A stretch of 64,000 bases of DNA, from the NCBI RefSeq assembly GCF_011440395.1, contig NZ_JAAOIX010000002.1:186001-250000 (forward strand), read 5' to 3'. Within the stretch, counting starts at the first letter, position 1. The number at the start of each line of letters is the position of its first letter. This document shows, piece by piece, positions 19,374 through 29,847 of this stretch. A program made the position numbers and the translations under genes. The DNA is from Pseudomaricurvus alcaniphilus. GTDB taxonomy: Bacteria > Pseudomonadota > Gammaproteobacteria > Pseudomonadales > Cellvibrionaceae. The notes under the pieces are model-generated. The model saw only the letters and a program-made list of their open reading frames with translations. It was not told where the DNA came from and did not search any database.

Positions 19374-20045
19374 CTAAACGTCGGCCAACTGGCTGCGCAT
19401 AGCGGCGATGGCAGCGCTGTAATCACCCTTGCCAAAGATGGCCGAACCGGCCACAAAGGTATCGGCCCCGGCCCTGGCAATCTCGCCTATATTAGCGGCC
19501 GTCACCCCGCCGTCGATCTCCAGCCGAATGGGCAGCCCCAGGGCATCGATGGCAGCCCGGGCCTCGCGCAGTTTGTCGAGGGTATAGGGAATAAATTTCT
19601 GCCCGCCAAAGCCCGGGTTGACTGACATCAACAGCAGCATATCCAGCTGCGGCAAAACATGCTTGACCGCCGCCAGTGGCGTGGCCGGGTTCAGTACCAG
19701 GCCAGCCTCACAGCCGGCCTGCTTGATCAGCTGCACTGAGCGGTCCACGTGGCGCGAAGCCTCGGGATGGAAAGTAATGATACTGGCGCCGGCATCGGCG
19801 AATTGACCGATCAAATCATCCACCGGCTCTACCATCAGGTGCACATCGATGGGCGCGGTGATACCGTACTTGCGCAGCGCCTGGCAGACCATGGGGCCAA
19901 TGGTCAGGTTGGGCACATAGTGATTATCCATCACATCAAAGTGCACAATGTCCGCGCCGGCCTTCAAAACCGCATCCACTTCCTCTCCCAATCTGGCAAA
20001 ATCTGCCGCTAATATAGAGGGAGCAATTTTAAATTCCTGCTGCAT
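19374..20045 (-). CDS. rpe: Ribulose-phosphate 3-epimerase
   Basis: 223 residues from the ATG at 20045 ([20 protein letters not shown]), which matches the family and has AGGT upstream; a frame extension of 14 residues is not supported. TIM-barrel enzyme interconverting ribulose-5-phosphate and xylulose-5-phosphate. Visible: [39 protein letters not shown] and [11 protein letters not shown]. Only about 60 bases separate it from the divergent DUF3530 gene. Confidence 0.95.
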   Translation of the reverse strand: MQQEFKIAPSILAADFARLGEEVDAVLKAGADIVHFDVMDNHYVPNLTIGPMVCQALRKYGITAPIDVHLMVEPVDDLIGQFADAGASIITFHPEASRHVDRSVQLIKQAGCEAGLVLNPATPLAAVKHVLPQLDMLLLMSVNPGFGGQKFIPYTLDKLREARAAIDALGLPIRLEIDGGVTAANIGEIARAGADTFVAGSAIFGKGDYSAAIAAMRSQLADV

Positions 20046-20107
20046 AAGATTACCTGCCGTTAACCCCGGTAAGGGAAAAATAAACAAGCCCGAGGGGCCA
20101 CTGTCGG

Positions 20108-21472
20108 ATGAAAGACGCGAATTGTACTGAAATTATTGCCCCACTCCTACCCGCCATTGCGCGGCGACGGCAACGACTGGCGCCGGCGACAACACTATTG
20201 CAAGCTGGTGCCGCACAGCGCCACCTGCCACGCCGCCGCGCCCTGCTCGCCCTTCTGCTGACCGCGCTGCTTTGCCAGGCCCCGCCAAGTCTGGCACAGG
20301 ACCCGGCGGCGGCGCAAAATCCCGCGAACGACGCTACCGAGGCAGATCCAGCCACAAGCAACACACCTGAGGTAACGCCCAAGACAACACCTCAGGTAAC
20401 GCCGAACCCGCCCCAGGTATCCCCCGACCCGCCCCAGCCACCCCGCTACCAGTCCAGGGAAGAGCGCGATATGCAACTGTTGGCCGAGGAGCAAGCAGTG
20501 GCCTCGGCCATTTGGTTGACGGCATTGGACACGCCGTTTCTGTCGCTCTACCAGCCCGACACCAGCGGCAAACCTGTGGGCGCAGTCCTTATCGTCAACG
20601 CCGCCGGCCAGCACAGCGACTGGCCCTCCAGCACTGCAAATATACGCCTCAGCCTGCCGCAGTTCGGCTGGCACACCCTCTCCACCGAACTGCCAGCACC
20701 CGCACCAGCGCCGGTACCCGAGCGCACCTTCAGCCCGGCCGGGATACCAGACAAGACTGGCGACCCGGCAGCAGACCAGGAGGGTGCAGACACGGAAAAT
20801 ACCGCCGCCGAGGAGGCAACAACAACACAGGATACGGGAGAAGAGAGCACCGATGACAAGACAGACGCCGCCGAGCCCGACTCCGGCGCCGCTCCTGCCG
20901 AGCAACCCCAGGCACCGGCCAACGACAATCGAAACAGCGGCGCCAACCCGGCGCCCGCCGCCGAAGAGGCAGCGCCAGAACACCCCCCTGAAGAGCTGGC
21001 CCTGGCGCGGCTGCAGGCCAGCATTGACTTCCTCCACCAGCAAGGCCAGTTCAATATCGTCCTGCTCGGTCACGGCATCGGCGCTGCTCGCGCCGCCTGC
21101 TTTATCAAGCAATTACCGCTAGCAAACCCAAACGCCCAATCGCGCCCGATCCGGGCGCTGGTGCTGGTCAACCCGCGCAACCACATCGAGGGCAGCGATA
21201 TTGACCTGCCCGAATGCCTGCGCGACCCGCAGCTGCCGGTGCTGGATGTGTACCACGGCCGCCAACTGTTGGATCGGCGCGAAGCACAGGCCCGGCTGCA
21301 TCGTAGTCGCCGTCTCGGGCTGGGCAATTACCAGCAGCTGCGGCTGCCGCCAGAGGCGCACCTTGCCCGCTCGAGCGGGAGCCAAGAGGGGAGCGAGAGC
21401 CGCCTGGCGCGCCGTGTGCGCGGCTTTCTCGAACGACACGCCCGCGGCACCAGCCGCAATAGCAGCAACTAA
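20108..21472 (+). CDS. DUF3530 alpha/beta-hydrolase-like exported protein
   Basis: 454 residues. The N-terminus has a basic stretch followed by a hydrophobic segment ([20 protein letters not shown], about 45-65) that looks like a late signal peptide; a downstream start may be used. The middle (roughly 210-300) is an acidic, Ala/Pro/Thr-rich disordered stretch. The C-terminal part has a hydrolase-like elbow [14 protein letters not shown], with His in place of the usual Ser-preceding residue order, and VLVNPRN. DUF3530 proteins have no assigned role. Synteny with rpe-gph-trpE is retained from Pseudomonas. Confidence 0.78.
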   Translation: MKDANCTEIIAPLLPAIARRRQRLAPATTLLQAGAAQRHLPRRRALLALLLTALLCQAPPSLAQDPAAAQNPANDATEADPATSNTPEVTPKTTPQVTPNPPQVSPDPPQPPRYQSREERDMQLLAEEQAVASAIWLTALDTPFLSLYQPDTSGKPVGAVLIVNAAGQHSDWPSSTANIRLSLPQFGWHTLSTELPAPAPAPVPERTFSPAGIPDKTGDPAADQEGADTENTAAEEATTTQDTGEESTDDKTDAAEPDSGAAPAEQPQAPANDNRNSGANPAPAAEEAAPEHPPEELALARLQASIDFLHQQGQFNIVLLGHGIGAARAACFIKQLPLANPNAQSRPIRALVLVNPRNHIEGSDIDLPECLRDPQLPVLDVYHGRQLLDRREAQARLHRSRRLGLGNYQQLRLPPEAHLARSSGSQEGSESRLARRVRGFLERHARGTSRNSSN

Positions 21473-21499
21473 AATACCAGCAATACCAGCAATACCAAC
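21473..21499. repeat. 9-bp tandem repeat after the DUF3530 gene
   Basis: Three units of AATACCAGC (the last ends AAC) begin at the stop codon of the DUF3530 gene and run toward murU. Confidence 0.85.
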
Positions 21500-21510
21500 A
21501 CTAACAGCCG

Positions 21511-22200
21511 CTAGCCCGGCGCACCTCGCAACAGCGCATCCAGCGCCTGCAGACGCTCCGGCGTGCCGATATCCCACCACTGGCCGCGATAAAGCTCGCC
21601 GCAGAGGCGCTGCTGCTGCAACGCCCCGGCCAGGACTTCGCGCAGCGGGAATACCTCGCGCCGCCGGGGGTAGTCAGCCACCAGTTGTGGCCGCAGCAAA
21701 CTGATGCCGCTAAAGGTATAACCGTCCCCTCGCGCCCCGGCGGCCAGCAGCCGCTCTCCACTGAGGGAAAAATCACCATTCGGGTTGTGACCCGGGTTGG
21801 GCACCAGCACCAGCTTGCCGAGACAGTCCTCGGCCAGGCCGGCTTTAATCAGTCGCTGGAAAGGGTAGTCGGTCCAGATATCACCGTTGACCAGCAGGAA
21901 TGGCTGCTCCCCCAGCAGCGGCAAGGCCTTCGCCAGGGAACCACCGGTTTCCAGCGGGTAGGGCTCGACAGAGTAGTCAATACTGACCCCGAACCCGGCC
22001 CCATCGCCCAGCAATGCCATTATCTGCTCGCCCAGGTGGGCCACATTGATCACCAGCCGGGTGACACCGACAGCCCGCAGGCGCTCGATATGGTAGAGCA
22101 GCAGGGGTTTACCGGCGACGGGCAGCAGTGGCTTGGGGGTGCTATCGGTAAGTGGCCGCATGCGCTTACCGTAACCGGCGGCCAGAATCATTGCCTTCAC
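21511..22200 (-). CDS. murU: N-acetylmuramate-1-phosphate uridylyltransferase
   Basis: 229 residues; GTG at 22200 overlaps the amgK stop, with an alternative ATG three codons later. Makes UDP-MurNAc from MurNAc-1-phosphate in the recycling route described in Pseudomonas, which bypasses de novo synthesis and fosfomycin. Nucleotidyltransferase signature AAGYGKRMRPLTD with KPLLPVAGKPLL, then LLVNGDIWTDYPF and the C-terminal WWDIGTPERL. Pairing with amgK and the neighbourhood of lptD-surA match Pseudomonas exactly, which supports MurU over a generic sugar-phosphate enzyme. Confidence 0.92.
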   Translation of the reverse strand: MKAMILAAGYGKRMRPLTDSTPKPLLPVAGKPLLLYHIERLRAVGVTRLVINVAHLGEQIMALLGDGAGFGVSIDYSVEPYPLETGGSLAKALPLLGEQPFLLVNGDIWTDYPFQRLIKAGLAEDCLGKLVLVPNPGHNPNGDFSLSGERLLAAGARGDGYTFSGISLLRPQLVADYPRRREVFPLREVLAGALQQQRLCGELYRGQWWDIGTPERLQALDALLRGAPG

Positions 22201-23333
22201 AACGTTACCTCACCCACCTGGCGGTAGTCGCGGTACCAGGGCTGCCCGACGCAAGCCGGCAACAGTCGCCGCTGGAACAGCTCGACCAGGTCGGCGAATT
22301 GCGAATATTGCTGCGCCACCTCGAGGGTGTAGCGCAACACCAGGGGCAAATCCCGCAGGTAACCGGGCTTGCCATCGCGCAACCAGAGGCGGGCAAAAAT
22401 ACCCAGCACCTTGATGTGGCGCTGTAAACCCATCCAGTCAAAGCAGCGCAAAAATTCATCCTCTGCCTTCGAGTCCTGCAGACCCGCCGCCTCCGACCCC
22501 AGCAACCCCGCCTCTAGCGCCATCTCCCTGTAGGCCAGCGCCCAGCCACGCACTCGCTGCGGCGGCCAGCGCAAATAGCAGTCGCGCAGTAGCGATACCA
22601 AATCGTAGGTAATCGGGCCGATGACGGCATCCTGGAAATCAATGACCCCGGGCGGCTGTCCGGTCCGGCAGATCAGGTTGCGACTGTGGAAATCCCGGTG
22701 CACCCACACCTGGGGCTGAGCCAATGCCGAGTCTTCCAACAGGCGAAACACCGACTGCAACATAGCCTGCTCGCTAGCGCTGAGCTCGACACCCAGCAAC
22801 CTGGGGATAAACCACTGCGGCAACAGGGCCATCTCGGCACCCAGCCGCGCGCGATCGTAGCGCGGTACCGGCAGGGCGGCGCCGCCCTGGGGCGCTGGCA
22901 AACTCTGCGCCGGGCAGCGCTGCAGGCGCAGCAGGGTTTGCATGGCCTCAGCATAGAGGCAGTCGGCATTATTGGCACTGATCACGGTGCTGTAGAGCGC
23001 ATCGCCAAAGTCCTCGATCAGCAGCAAACCCTGTTCGAAATCCGCTGCCAGCACTCCGGGGGTCGCCACCCCCTGCTGTCGTAGACAGTCGGCGATGGCG
23101 ACAAAGGCCGGACTGTCCTCAGTCGCGACCGGCGCTTGCACTGCCAGCAACGAGGGCCGGGTATTAACCCGGAAGTAGCGCCGAAAGCCGGCGTCGCCAC
23201 TGAGCGGGACGAGCCGCAGGGGCGCATCTCCGGGCAACTGCACCGCCGCCTCCGCCGACAACTCGCACAGCTGTTGTTGCACCCACGCCAGCAACCCTGA
23301 GCCACTCATTGCCGCCGTTAAATTTTTCGTCAC
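22197..23333 (-). CDS. amgK: N-acetylmuramate/N-acetylglucosamine kinase
   Basis: 378 residues from the GTG at 23333, chosen because GGAGG lies eight bases upstream. A longer frame to 23387 is possible. Phosphotransferase-fold kinase that phosphorylates MurNAc at C1, feeding MurU. Visible: phosphate-binding GDAGFRRYFRV, LLLIEDFGDALY, the catalytic loop WVHRDFHSRNLICR and the metal-binding VIDFQDAVIGPITYDL. The four-base overlap with murU shows an operon. It is divergent from lptD. Confidence 0.93.
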   Translation of the reverse strand: MTKNLTAAMSGSGLLAWVQQQLCELSAEAAVQLPGDAPLRLVPLSGDAGFRRYFRVNTRPSLLAVQAPVATEDSPAFVAIADCLRQQGVATPGVLAADFEQGLLLIEDFGDALYSTVISANNADCLYAEAMQTLLRLQRCPAQSLPAPQGGAALPVPRYDRARLGAEMALLPQWFIPRLLGVELSASEQAMLQSVFRLLEDSALAQPQVWVHRDFHSRNLICRTGQPPGVIDFQDAVIGPITYDLVSLLRDCYLRWPPQRVRGWALAYREMALEAGLLGSEAAGLQDSKAEDEFLRCFDWMGLQRHIKVLGIFARLWLRDGKPGYLRDLPLVLRYTLEVAQQYSQFADLVELFQRRLLPACVGQPWYRDYRQVGEVTL

Positions 23334-23591
23334 GCCCACTTCCTCCAACGTTGTACTCACACTGTTGCCCCACCCGGATATCCGCAAATTCTACCCGAAG
23401 CACAGCAATAGCGAACAACCCTTTCGCCCCATGTCATTGGAAATGTCGGCAGCGGTAGCCTAATGTAGCCATCCAAAGTAGAATCAGCGCCTTGATTTCA
23501 CAATGAAATACCTCTGACCCCCTCTGCCAGGGGCGACTTTAGGGGTCACCCCACCGACCAGAGCAATAAGACAAACAGGATTGCCCCTTAC

Positions 23592-26276
23592 ATGATCCAT
23601 CGGACATCACTGTTGCGCCAGCATATACAGCAAGCATTAGCCCCCTCCCGCAGGCCCTGGTTGATGGCATTGGCGCTGTGCAGCGGCCAACCGATCACGC
23701 CACTGTATGCCGCCGACAACCACTACCTCTGGGACTGTCGGCCCAGCGCCGACGGCAACAACTGGCAATGCGATGAGCGCGCCAGCCAGGAGCCGGCGTA
23801 CCAGCGCCCCGCCCACTCCAAAGCGGCGCGCAGCAGTGCCAGCCAGCCCGCCAGCCGCGCCCTCAGCGCTGCCGCCCGGGACTGGGTGCCAGAAGAACAG
23901 CTTACGCCGGCCCAACGCGAAGCCATGAACCCGGGCTGTTGCGGGCTCTATCAGGAACCCACCCGCGAGGACGCCGACGCCGACGCGGATCCGGAGCTGA
24001 CGCCGGTACGGGCCACCGCCAGCCGCTCTGAACTGCTGCAGGAAACAACCACGGTAATGACCGGTGACGTGCGCATGACCAAAGGTTTCCGCCAACTGAG
24101 CGCCGACAAGGCCACCATCAACCAGAAAAGTGGTGGCGCGTTAATGGAGGGCAACGTGCAATTGCGCGAGCCCGGGTTGCTGCTGACCGGCGACAAGTTT
24201 GATCTCAACCTGGAGTCCGGTGCCGCCCGCATCGACAACGCCAGTTACCTGATTCACGCCTCCAATCTGCGCGGCGCCGCCAGTTCCATCAGCCGCGGCA
24301 GCGACGAGTCACTGGTATTGAAAGACGGCAGCCTGACCCGCTGTGAACCCGGCAACAACACCTGGCTGCTGCGCGGCAGCGAGATTCGCATCGATCCCGC
24401 CAAAAACGAGGGCGTCGGCAAACACTTGCGCATGAACGTCAAGGGCGTGCCGATCGTCTACGTGCCGTACCTGCGTTTCTCCACCAGTGAAGAGCGCTTG
24501 TCGGGGTTCCTGTTTCCGTCCATCAGCAGTACCGACGACGGCGGCATCGACGTCACCATACCCTACTACCTGAACCTCGCCCCCAACTATGACATGACCC
24601 TGAGCCCGCGATTTATCAGTGATCGCGGCGCCATGCTGGAGACCGAGCTGCGCCACCTGTCGCCACAGTTTGCCACCACCGTCAGCGGTGCCTACCTGGC
24701 GGACGACGACGGCGGCAGCGACAGCGACCTGCAAAAACTGGTCGACAACGGCCGCATCACCGCGGATCAGGCCAACCCCTACCAGGGCAGCGACCGCTGG
24801 CTGTTCAACATCGACCAGCAGGGTGGCCTGGATGCGCGCTGGTACTCGGAGATAGATTTTACCGCCGTCAGTGACGACGACTATTTCCGCGATATGGATA
24901 CCGCCAGCCTGCAGGTCAACAGCAGCACCCACATCAAGAAATCCGGGTTGGTGGGCTACCAGGCCGAGCATTGGAATTACCGCTTTAAAGCCGAACAGTA
25001 CGAGTCTATTTCCAGCCAGGCCAACACCCCTTACAAGCAATTGCCCAGAATCAACGCCGACGGCCGCTACGTACTGGGCAGCAACTGGATCGTCGAACTC
25101 AACAACGAATTCGCCAGCTTCGACCACCGCGATGCCGACGACGATATGTTGCTGACCGGCGATCGCCTGCGCCTCGACTACGGCCTGACCTGGAACAAAC
25201 AGTGGATGTGGGGCTTTTTCAAGCCTGGCATCGGCGCCAAAAGCCTGGCCTACCAGTTCGACGACGAGCACCTCAAAGCCGGCGCCAACGACTCACCGTC
25301 GTTTGCCGCCGGCCAGGCCAGCCTCGATACCGGCCTGATTTTTGAGCGCGACGGTTCGCTGTTCAACCATCAGTACCTGCAAACCTTCGAGCCCAGACTG
25401 TTTTACTTCTACAGCCAGCACGAAAACCAGGATGAGCTGATCCGCATTACCGACCGCGACCAAAGCGTCGACTTCGACAGCTCTGACCTGACCTTCTCCT
25501 ACAGCCAACTGTTCCGCGACAGCCGCTTCTCCGGCGGCGATCGCATCGATGACGACAACCGCCTGTCCGTGGGGCTGACCTCGCGCATCCTCGACCCCCG
25601 CGATGGGCGCGAAATTTTCAGCGCCAGCCTGGGCCAGATTTTCTATTTTGATGATCGCACCGTCGAGCTCGACCAAACTGAGGCCGAAGCTCTCAACAAC
25701 CCCGAGAGCCTGCGCACGCGCTCCGAGTATGCCGCCCAGGTGACCGCCCAGGTCGGCAACTCCTGGCGCCTGCAGGGCAATATTGAGTGGGACGCCAAGC
25801 TCTACCACCGCATCAACGGCGGCAGCGCCAGCCTGCGCTACAAAGACGAGTCGGCACGGGTTTTCAACCTCAGCTATCGCTACCTGCGCAAGCCCTCGCT
25901 CATCGACACCAACGACGCCGACAACGACGGCTTCACCACCGACCTGTTGCTGCAGTCCATTGAACAGGTCGACTTCTCCTTCGCCCTGCCCATCTACGGC
26001 AACTGGAACGCAGTGGCCAGGTACAATTACGACTTTACCCACGAGCGTGAACTCGAAAGCCTTTTCGGCGTCGAATACAACAACTGTTGTTACCTGACCC
26101 GCCTGGTGGCACGCCGCTGGCTCGACAACGAACTGATTGACGTCGTCGACACCCTGGAGCTGGAGGAAGACACCGGTATTTTCTTCGAATTCCACTTCAA
26201 GACCCTGGGTGGTATTGGCAGCAAGGTAAGCAACATTCTCAAGGACAGCATCTACGGTTACACCGACCGCGACTGA
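23592..26276 (+). CDS. lptD: LPS-assembly protein LptD
   Basis: 894 residues. Outer-membrane beta-barrel that, with LptE, inserts lipopolysaccharide into the outer leaflet. A signal-like segment (WLMALALCSG) ends near ALYAADN. The N-terminal jellyroll (TTTVMTGDVRMTKGFRQLSA, then EGNVQLREPG) matches the LptA-like domain. From about residue 280 the barrel begins (VPYLRFSTSEERLSGFLFP). Cysteines in the N-terminal part and the adjacent pair in NNCCYLTR near the C-terminus fit the disulfides of E. coli LptD. surA follows after 17 bases, as in E. coli and Pseudomonas. Confidence 0.96.
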   Translation: MIHRTSLLRQHIQQALAPSRRPWLMALALCSGQPITPLYAADNHYLWDCRPSADGNNWQCDERASQEPAYQRPAHSKAARSSASQPASRALSAAARDWVPEEQLTPAQREAMNPGCCGLYQEPTREDADADADPELTPVRATASRSELLQETTTVMTGDVRMTKGFRQLSADKATINQKSGGALMEGNVQLREPGLLLTGDKFDLNLESGAARIDNASYLIHASNLRGAASSISRGSDESLVLKDGSLTRCEPGNNTWLLRGSEIRIDPAKNEGVGKHLRMNVKGVPIVYVPYLRFSTSEERLSGFLFPSISSTDDGGIDVTIPYYLNLAPNYDMTLSPRFISDRGAMLETELRHLSPQFATTVSGAYLADDDGGSDSDLQKLVDNGRITADQANPYQGSDRWLFNIDQQGGLDARWYSEIDFTAVSDDDYFRDMDTASLQVNSSTHIKKSGLVGYQAEHWNYRFKAEQYESISSQANTPYKQLPRINADGRYVLGSNWIVELNNEFASFDHRDADDDMLLTGDRLRLDYGLTWNKQWMWGFFKPGIGAKSLAYQFDDEHLKAGANDSPSFAAGQASLDTGLIFERDGSLFNHQYLQTFEPRLFYFYSQHENQDELIRITDRDQSVDFDSSDLTFSYSQLFRDSRFSGGDRIDDDNRLSVGLTSRILDPRDGREIFSASLGQIFYFDDRTVELDQTEAEALNNPESLRTRSEYAAQVTAQVGNSWRLQGNIEWDAKLYHRINGGSASLRYKDESARVFNLSYRYLRKPSLIDTNDADNDGFTTDLLLQSIEQVDFSFALPIYGNWNAVARYNYDFTHERELESLFGVEYNNCCYLTRLVARRWLDNELIDVVDTLELEEDTGIFFEFHFKTLGGIGSKVSNILKDSIYGYTDRD

Positions 26277-26293
26277 GCCGAAACAAATACACT

Positions 26294-27589
26294 ATGAAGT
26301 TATCGAATATGATTCACGCCGCAAGATTGTTCATCGCCACTTCCGCCCTGCTCGCCAGTAGTTTCGCCGGCGCAGCCACCCAGTTGCTCGACCAGGTCAT
26401 CGCCGTAGTCGACAACGACGTCGTCATGAACAGTGAACTGGAGCAGCGCATGCAAATGGTGGTCAGTCAATTGCGCGCCAATCAAACCACCCTGCCCCCC
26501 GAGGAGGTGCTGCGCGAGCAGATCCTCGAGCAGCTGATCAACGAATCGCTGCAACTGCAACTTGGACGCCGCTACGGCATCCAGATCAGCGATGAAGAGC
26601 TGGACGCCACCATCAATCGCATGCGCGAGGCCAATCAACTGAGTCCGGAACAGTTTGCTGCGCAACTGGCCCAGGACGGCCTCAGTATCCCCATGCTGCG
26701 CGAGCACATCCGCCGCGAAATGATTATCGATCAGGTGCAAAAAGGCAGCGTCAACCAGCGCATCAATATTTCCAACCGCGAAATCGAAAACTTCCTCAAA
26801 TCCAAGCAGGGCAAATTCTGGTCATCGCCGGATTACAACCTCGGCCACATTCTCGTGGCGGTGCCTTCGACGGCCAGCAACGAGGAGGCCCGACAGGCCG
26901 AACAGAAGGCCCAGGACATCTACCAACGCCTGCTCGACGGCGCCGACTTTCGCCAGTTGGCAGTAGCCGAGTCACAGGGCCAGAATGCACTCTCCGGCGG
27001 TGACATGGGCTGGCGCAAATCGGCGCAGATGCCGGAGCTGTTTGCCAACAGCATTGAGTCCCTGCAGGAGGGCGAGGTATCCCCGCCCCTGCGCAGTGGC
27101 GCCGGCTTCCATATCCTCAAACTCTACGGCAAGCGCGGCGACCAGGAGCAGCTCATCCAGCAAGCCAAGGTACGCCACATCCTGATCAAGCCTTCAGCGA
27201 TTCTTTCGGACGAGGAGGCCAAGGCCAAGCTGGCCCAGGTGCGGGAAAAAATTCTCGCCGGTGCCGACTTTGCCGAGATGGCCAAGGCCAACTCCGAAGA
27301 CGTGGGTTCGATGCTCAGCGGCGGCGACCTGGGCTGGTCCCTGCCGGGCAAATTTGTACCCGAGTTCGAGCGCACCATCAACAACACCGCTGTGGGCGAG
27401 ATCAGCCAACCTTTCCGCAGCCAGTTTGGCTGGCATATCCTGCAGGTCCAGGAACGCCGCCAGCAGGACATGAGCGAACAGGTGCGCATCAACCAGGCCA
27501 ATATGCTGCTGCGCAGCCGACGCTTCGACGAAGAGCGCATCAACTGGCTGCAGGAAATCCGCAGCGAAGCCTACGTGGAAATCAAGTAA
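26294..27589 (+). CDS. surA: Periplasmic chaperone / peptidyl-prolyl isomerase SurA
   Basis: 431 residues. Escorts outer-membrane proteins, including LptD, through the periplasm. A signal peptide (LFIATSALLASSFAGA) ends near residue 27; the mature protein opens LLDQVIAVVDNDVVMNSEL as in the family. The N-terminal chaperone domain is followed by two parvulin domains, near 172-275 (PDYNLGHILVAVP onward) and 285-385 (KVRHILIKPSAILSDEEA onward), and the C-terminal helix. Cotranscription with lptD is likely. Confidence 0.96.
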   Translation: MKLSNMIHAARLFIATSALLASSFAGAATQLLDQVIAVVDNDVVMNSELEQRMQMVVSQLRANQTTLPPEEVLREQILEQLINESLQLQLGRRYGIQISDEELDATINRMREANQLSPEQFAAQLAQDGLSIPMLREHIRREMIIDQVQKGSVNQRINISNREIENFLKSKQGKFWSSPDYNLGHILVAVPSTASNEEARQAEQKAQDIYQRLLDGADFRQLAVAESQGQNALSGGDMGWRKSAQMPELFANSIESLQEGEVSPPLRSGAGFHILKLYGKRGDQEQLIQQAKVRHILIKPSAILSDEEAKAKLAQVREKILAGADFAEMAKANSEDVGSMLSGGDLGWSLPGKFVPEFERTINNTAVGEISQPFRSQFGWHILQVQERRQQDMSEQVRINQANMLLRSRRFDEERINWLQEIRSEAYVEIK

Positions 27590-27610
27590 TCCCATCAGGA
27601 CCCTGATTCA

Positions 27611-28609
27611 ATGGCCATGCGTATTGCCTTGACACCGGGCGAACCGGCGGGCATCGGTCCCGACCTGGTTATTGCCCTGGCCCAGCGACCCAGCGATGAC
27701 GAGATCGTCGCCATCGCCGACCCCGAGCTGTTGCAACAGCGCGCGGCGCAATTGCGCTTGCCGCTGCAGCTGCGCCCCTACCTGCCCGGGCAGCCGCCAA
27801 GGCCGCTGCCCGCCGGCGAACTGGCCATACTGGCGGTGCCAATGGCGGCACCCTGCCGGGCCGGAAGCCTGGATCCGGCCAACGCCGGCTACGTTTTGGA
27901 AACCCTGCGCCAGGCCGTCGACGGCTGCCTCAATCGAGACTTCGACGCCTTCGTCACCGCGCCGGTGCACAAGGGCAATATCAACGACGCTGGCATCGCT
28001 TTCAGCGGCCATACCGAGTTCCTGGCGGAGCGCACTGGCACCGACAAGGTGGTGATGATGCTGGCCACAGAGGGCCTGCGGGTTGCCCTCGCCACCACCC
28101 ACCTGCCCCTGCGCGCAGTGGCCGACGCCATTACCCCGGAGCTGCTAGCCCGGGTAATCAGCATTCTGCACTGCGACCTGCAAAACCTGTTTGGCATCCC
28201 CCGGCCGCGCATTCTGGTGGCCGGTCTCAACCCCCACGCCGGCGAGAGCGGCCATATGGGGCGCGAAGAAATCGATATTATTGAGCCGGTGCTGCGCCAG
28301 TTACGCCAGCAGGGCATGGAACTGCTCGGCCCGCTGCCGGCAGACACCCTGTTCACCCCCAAGCTGCTGGCCGACGCCGACGCGGTGCTGGCCATGTACC
28401 ACGACCAGGGCCTGCCGGTGCTCAAATACAAGGGCTTCGGCCAGGCGGTCAATATCACCCTTGGCCTGCCCATCATCCGCACTTCCGTGGATCACGGCAC
28501 CGCGCTGGACCTGGCTGGCAGCGGCCAGGCCGACGGCGGCAGCCTGCGCACCGCCCTGCAGTACGCCCAACATATGGCCCGGGCGCGGCAGGATCGGGCC
28601 GACAGTTAA
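27611..28609 (+). CDS. pdxA: 4-hydroxythreonine-4-phosphate dehydrogenase
   Basis: 332 residues. NAD-dependent step of vitamin B6 synthesis through the DXP route. Visible: [12 protein letters not shown] at the N-terminus, [40 protein letters not shown] and the metal-binding CtYHDQGLP-type [16 protein letters not shown], then [14 protein letters not shown]. It starts 21 bases after surA and precedes rsmA by 19, so it sits inside the same run. Confidence 0.96.
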   Translation: MAMRIALTPGEPAGIGPDLVIALAQRPSDDEIVAIADPELLQQRAAQLRLPLQLRPYLPGQPPRPLPAGELAILAVPMAAPCRAGSLDPANAGYVLETLRQAVDGCLNRDFDAFVTAPVHKGNINDAGIAFSGHTEFLAERTGTDKVVMMLATEGLRVALATTHLPLRAVADAITPELLARVISILHCDLQNLFGIPRPRILVAGLNPHAGESGHMGREEIDIIEPVLRQLRQQGMELLGPLPADTLFTPKLLADADAVLAMYHDQGLPVLKYKGFGQAVNITLGLPIIRTSVDHGTALDLAGSGQADGGSLRTALQYAQHMARARQDRADS

Positions 28610-28628
28610 CCTTAATTCCACACAGCCA

Positions 28629-29456
28629 ATGGGTACCCTATTGAACCACCAAGCCAGAAAGCGATTTGGCCAGAATTTCCTTGAAGACGAGGGCGTCATT
28701 GAGCGCATCGTCAAGTCCATACACCCGCGCGCCACTGACAACCTGGTGGAAATTGGACCCGGCAAGGGCGCCATTACCGAGCACCTGCTGGCGGCCTGCC
28801 CGAGCCTGAATGTCATTGAACTGGACCGCGACCTGGTACCACTGTTGCTGGCGCGGTTTATCGCCCGCTACCCGGAATTCAAGATTCATCAAAGCGACGC
28901 CCTCAAATTCGATTTCAACAGTTTACTCAGCGGCGATAGCAGACCGCTGCGGGTAGTGGGCAACCTGCCGTACAATATCTCCACCCCGCTGATTTTCCAC
29001 CTGCTCGAATACCACGCCCAGGTGCAGGACATGCACTTTATGCTGCAGCAGGAAGTGGTCAAGCGGCTGGCGGCCCCCGCCGGGATCAAGGCTTATGGCC
29101 GGCTCAGTGTGATGGTGCAGTATTACTGCCAGGTGGAGAGCCTGTTCGATGTACCGCCCGAGTGTTTCAACCCCGCGCCCAAGGTCGACTCCGCCATCGT
29201 CCGCCTCACCCCGCACCCGGTACTGCCGCACCCGGCCCGAGACATCGAACTGCTGCAGCGGCTGGTCAATGTCGCCTTCCAGCAGCGCCGCAAGACCTTG
29301 CGCAATGCCCTCAAGCAATTGCTGCCAGTGGATGCTATAGAGTCCGTCAGCATCGATACCAGTGTGCGTCCTGAACAGGTTAGCGTGGCTGAATACGTGG
29401 CCCTGAGCAATGAGCTGGCGCAACAACTTGAGCAGGGTAAACCCCATGAGCATTAG
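28629..29456 (+). CDS. rsmA: 16S rRNA (adenine1518/1519-N6)-dimethyltransferase
   Basis: 275 residues from the ATG at 28629. An open frame reaching upstream into pdxA is a shadow; the family begins NHQARKRFGQNFLED. Dimethylates two adjacent adenines in the 3' end of 16S rRNA; loss gives kasugamycin resistance. SAM motif I EIGPGKGAITEHLL, motif IV NLPYNISTPLIFHL, and FNPAPKVDSAIVRLTP are all present. The 3' end overlaps apaG by 11 bases. Confidence 0.96.
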   Translation: MGTLLNHQARKRFGQNFLEDEGVIERIVKSIHPRATDNLVEIGPGKGAITEHLLAACPSLNVIELDRDLVPLLLARFIARYPEFKIHQSDALKFDFNSLLSGDSRPLRVVGNLPYNISTPLIFHLLEYHAQVQDMHFMLQQEVVKRLAAPAGIKAYGRLSVMVQYYCQVESLFDVPPECFNPAPKVDSAIVRLTPHPVLPHPARDIELLQRLVNVAFQQRRKTLRNALKQLLPVDAIESVSIDTSVRPEQVSVAEYVALSNELAQQLEQGKPHEH

Positions 29457-29826
29457 TCCCGGCGACATCCGTATTCGGGTCAAGTGCCGCTACCTGCGGG
29501 AACAGTCGCGCCCGGAGGAAAAGAAATTCGTTTTTTCCTACACCATTACCATCGCCAATCTCGGTCGCAGCGCCGCCCAATTGATGAGCCGCCGCTGGTT
29601 GATTACCGACGCCAGCGGCCGTACCCAGAAAGTGGCCGGTGCCGGGGTGGTCGGGGAGACACCGGTGATCGAGCCGGGTACGGATTACACCTACAGCAGC
29701 GGCGCCATCATCGAAACCAAATCGGGTACCATGTCCGGCGCCTACCAGATGCGCGCCGCAGACGGGGCGGAGTTTGAAGTTCCAATACCGGAATTTGTGC
29801 TGCTGCCGCCCGACATGCTGCACTAG
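29446..29826 (+). CDS. apaG: ApaG protein
   Basis: 126 residues from the ATG at 29446 (MSISPGDIRIRVKCRYL), the usual length. A small beta-sandwich protein with unsettled function; linked in enterics to cobalt and magnesium phenotypes. Family landmarks: FSYTITIANLG, LMSRRWLITDASG, VGETPVIEPGTDYTYSSG and TMSGAYQM. The longer frame from 29410 is not supported. It overlaps rsmA and precedes apaH by 21 bases, the standard ksgA-apaG-apaH order. Confidence 0.95.
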   Translation: MSISPGDIRIRVKCRYLREQSRPEEKKFVFSYTITIANLGRSAAQLMSRRWLITDASGRTQKVAGAGVVGETPVIEPGTDYTYSSGAIIETKSGTMSGAYQMRAADGAEFEVPIPEFVLLPPDMLH

Positions 29827-29847
29827 CCCGGGCGCTGGCGAATATTC

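Noticed and set aside
24309-25271. 320-codon minus-strand frame
   Set aside because: Shadow of lptD.
28191-28628. N-terminal extension of rsmA into pdxA
   Set aside because: The RsmA family starts at NHQARKRFGQNF; upstream codons are pdxA in another frame.
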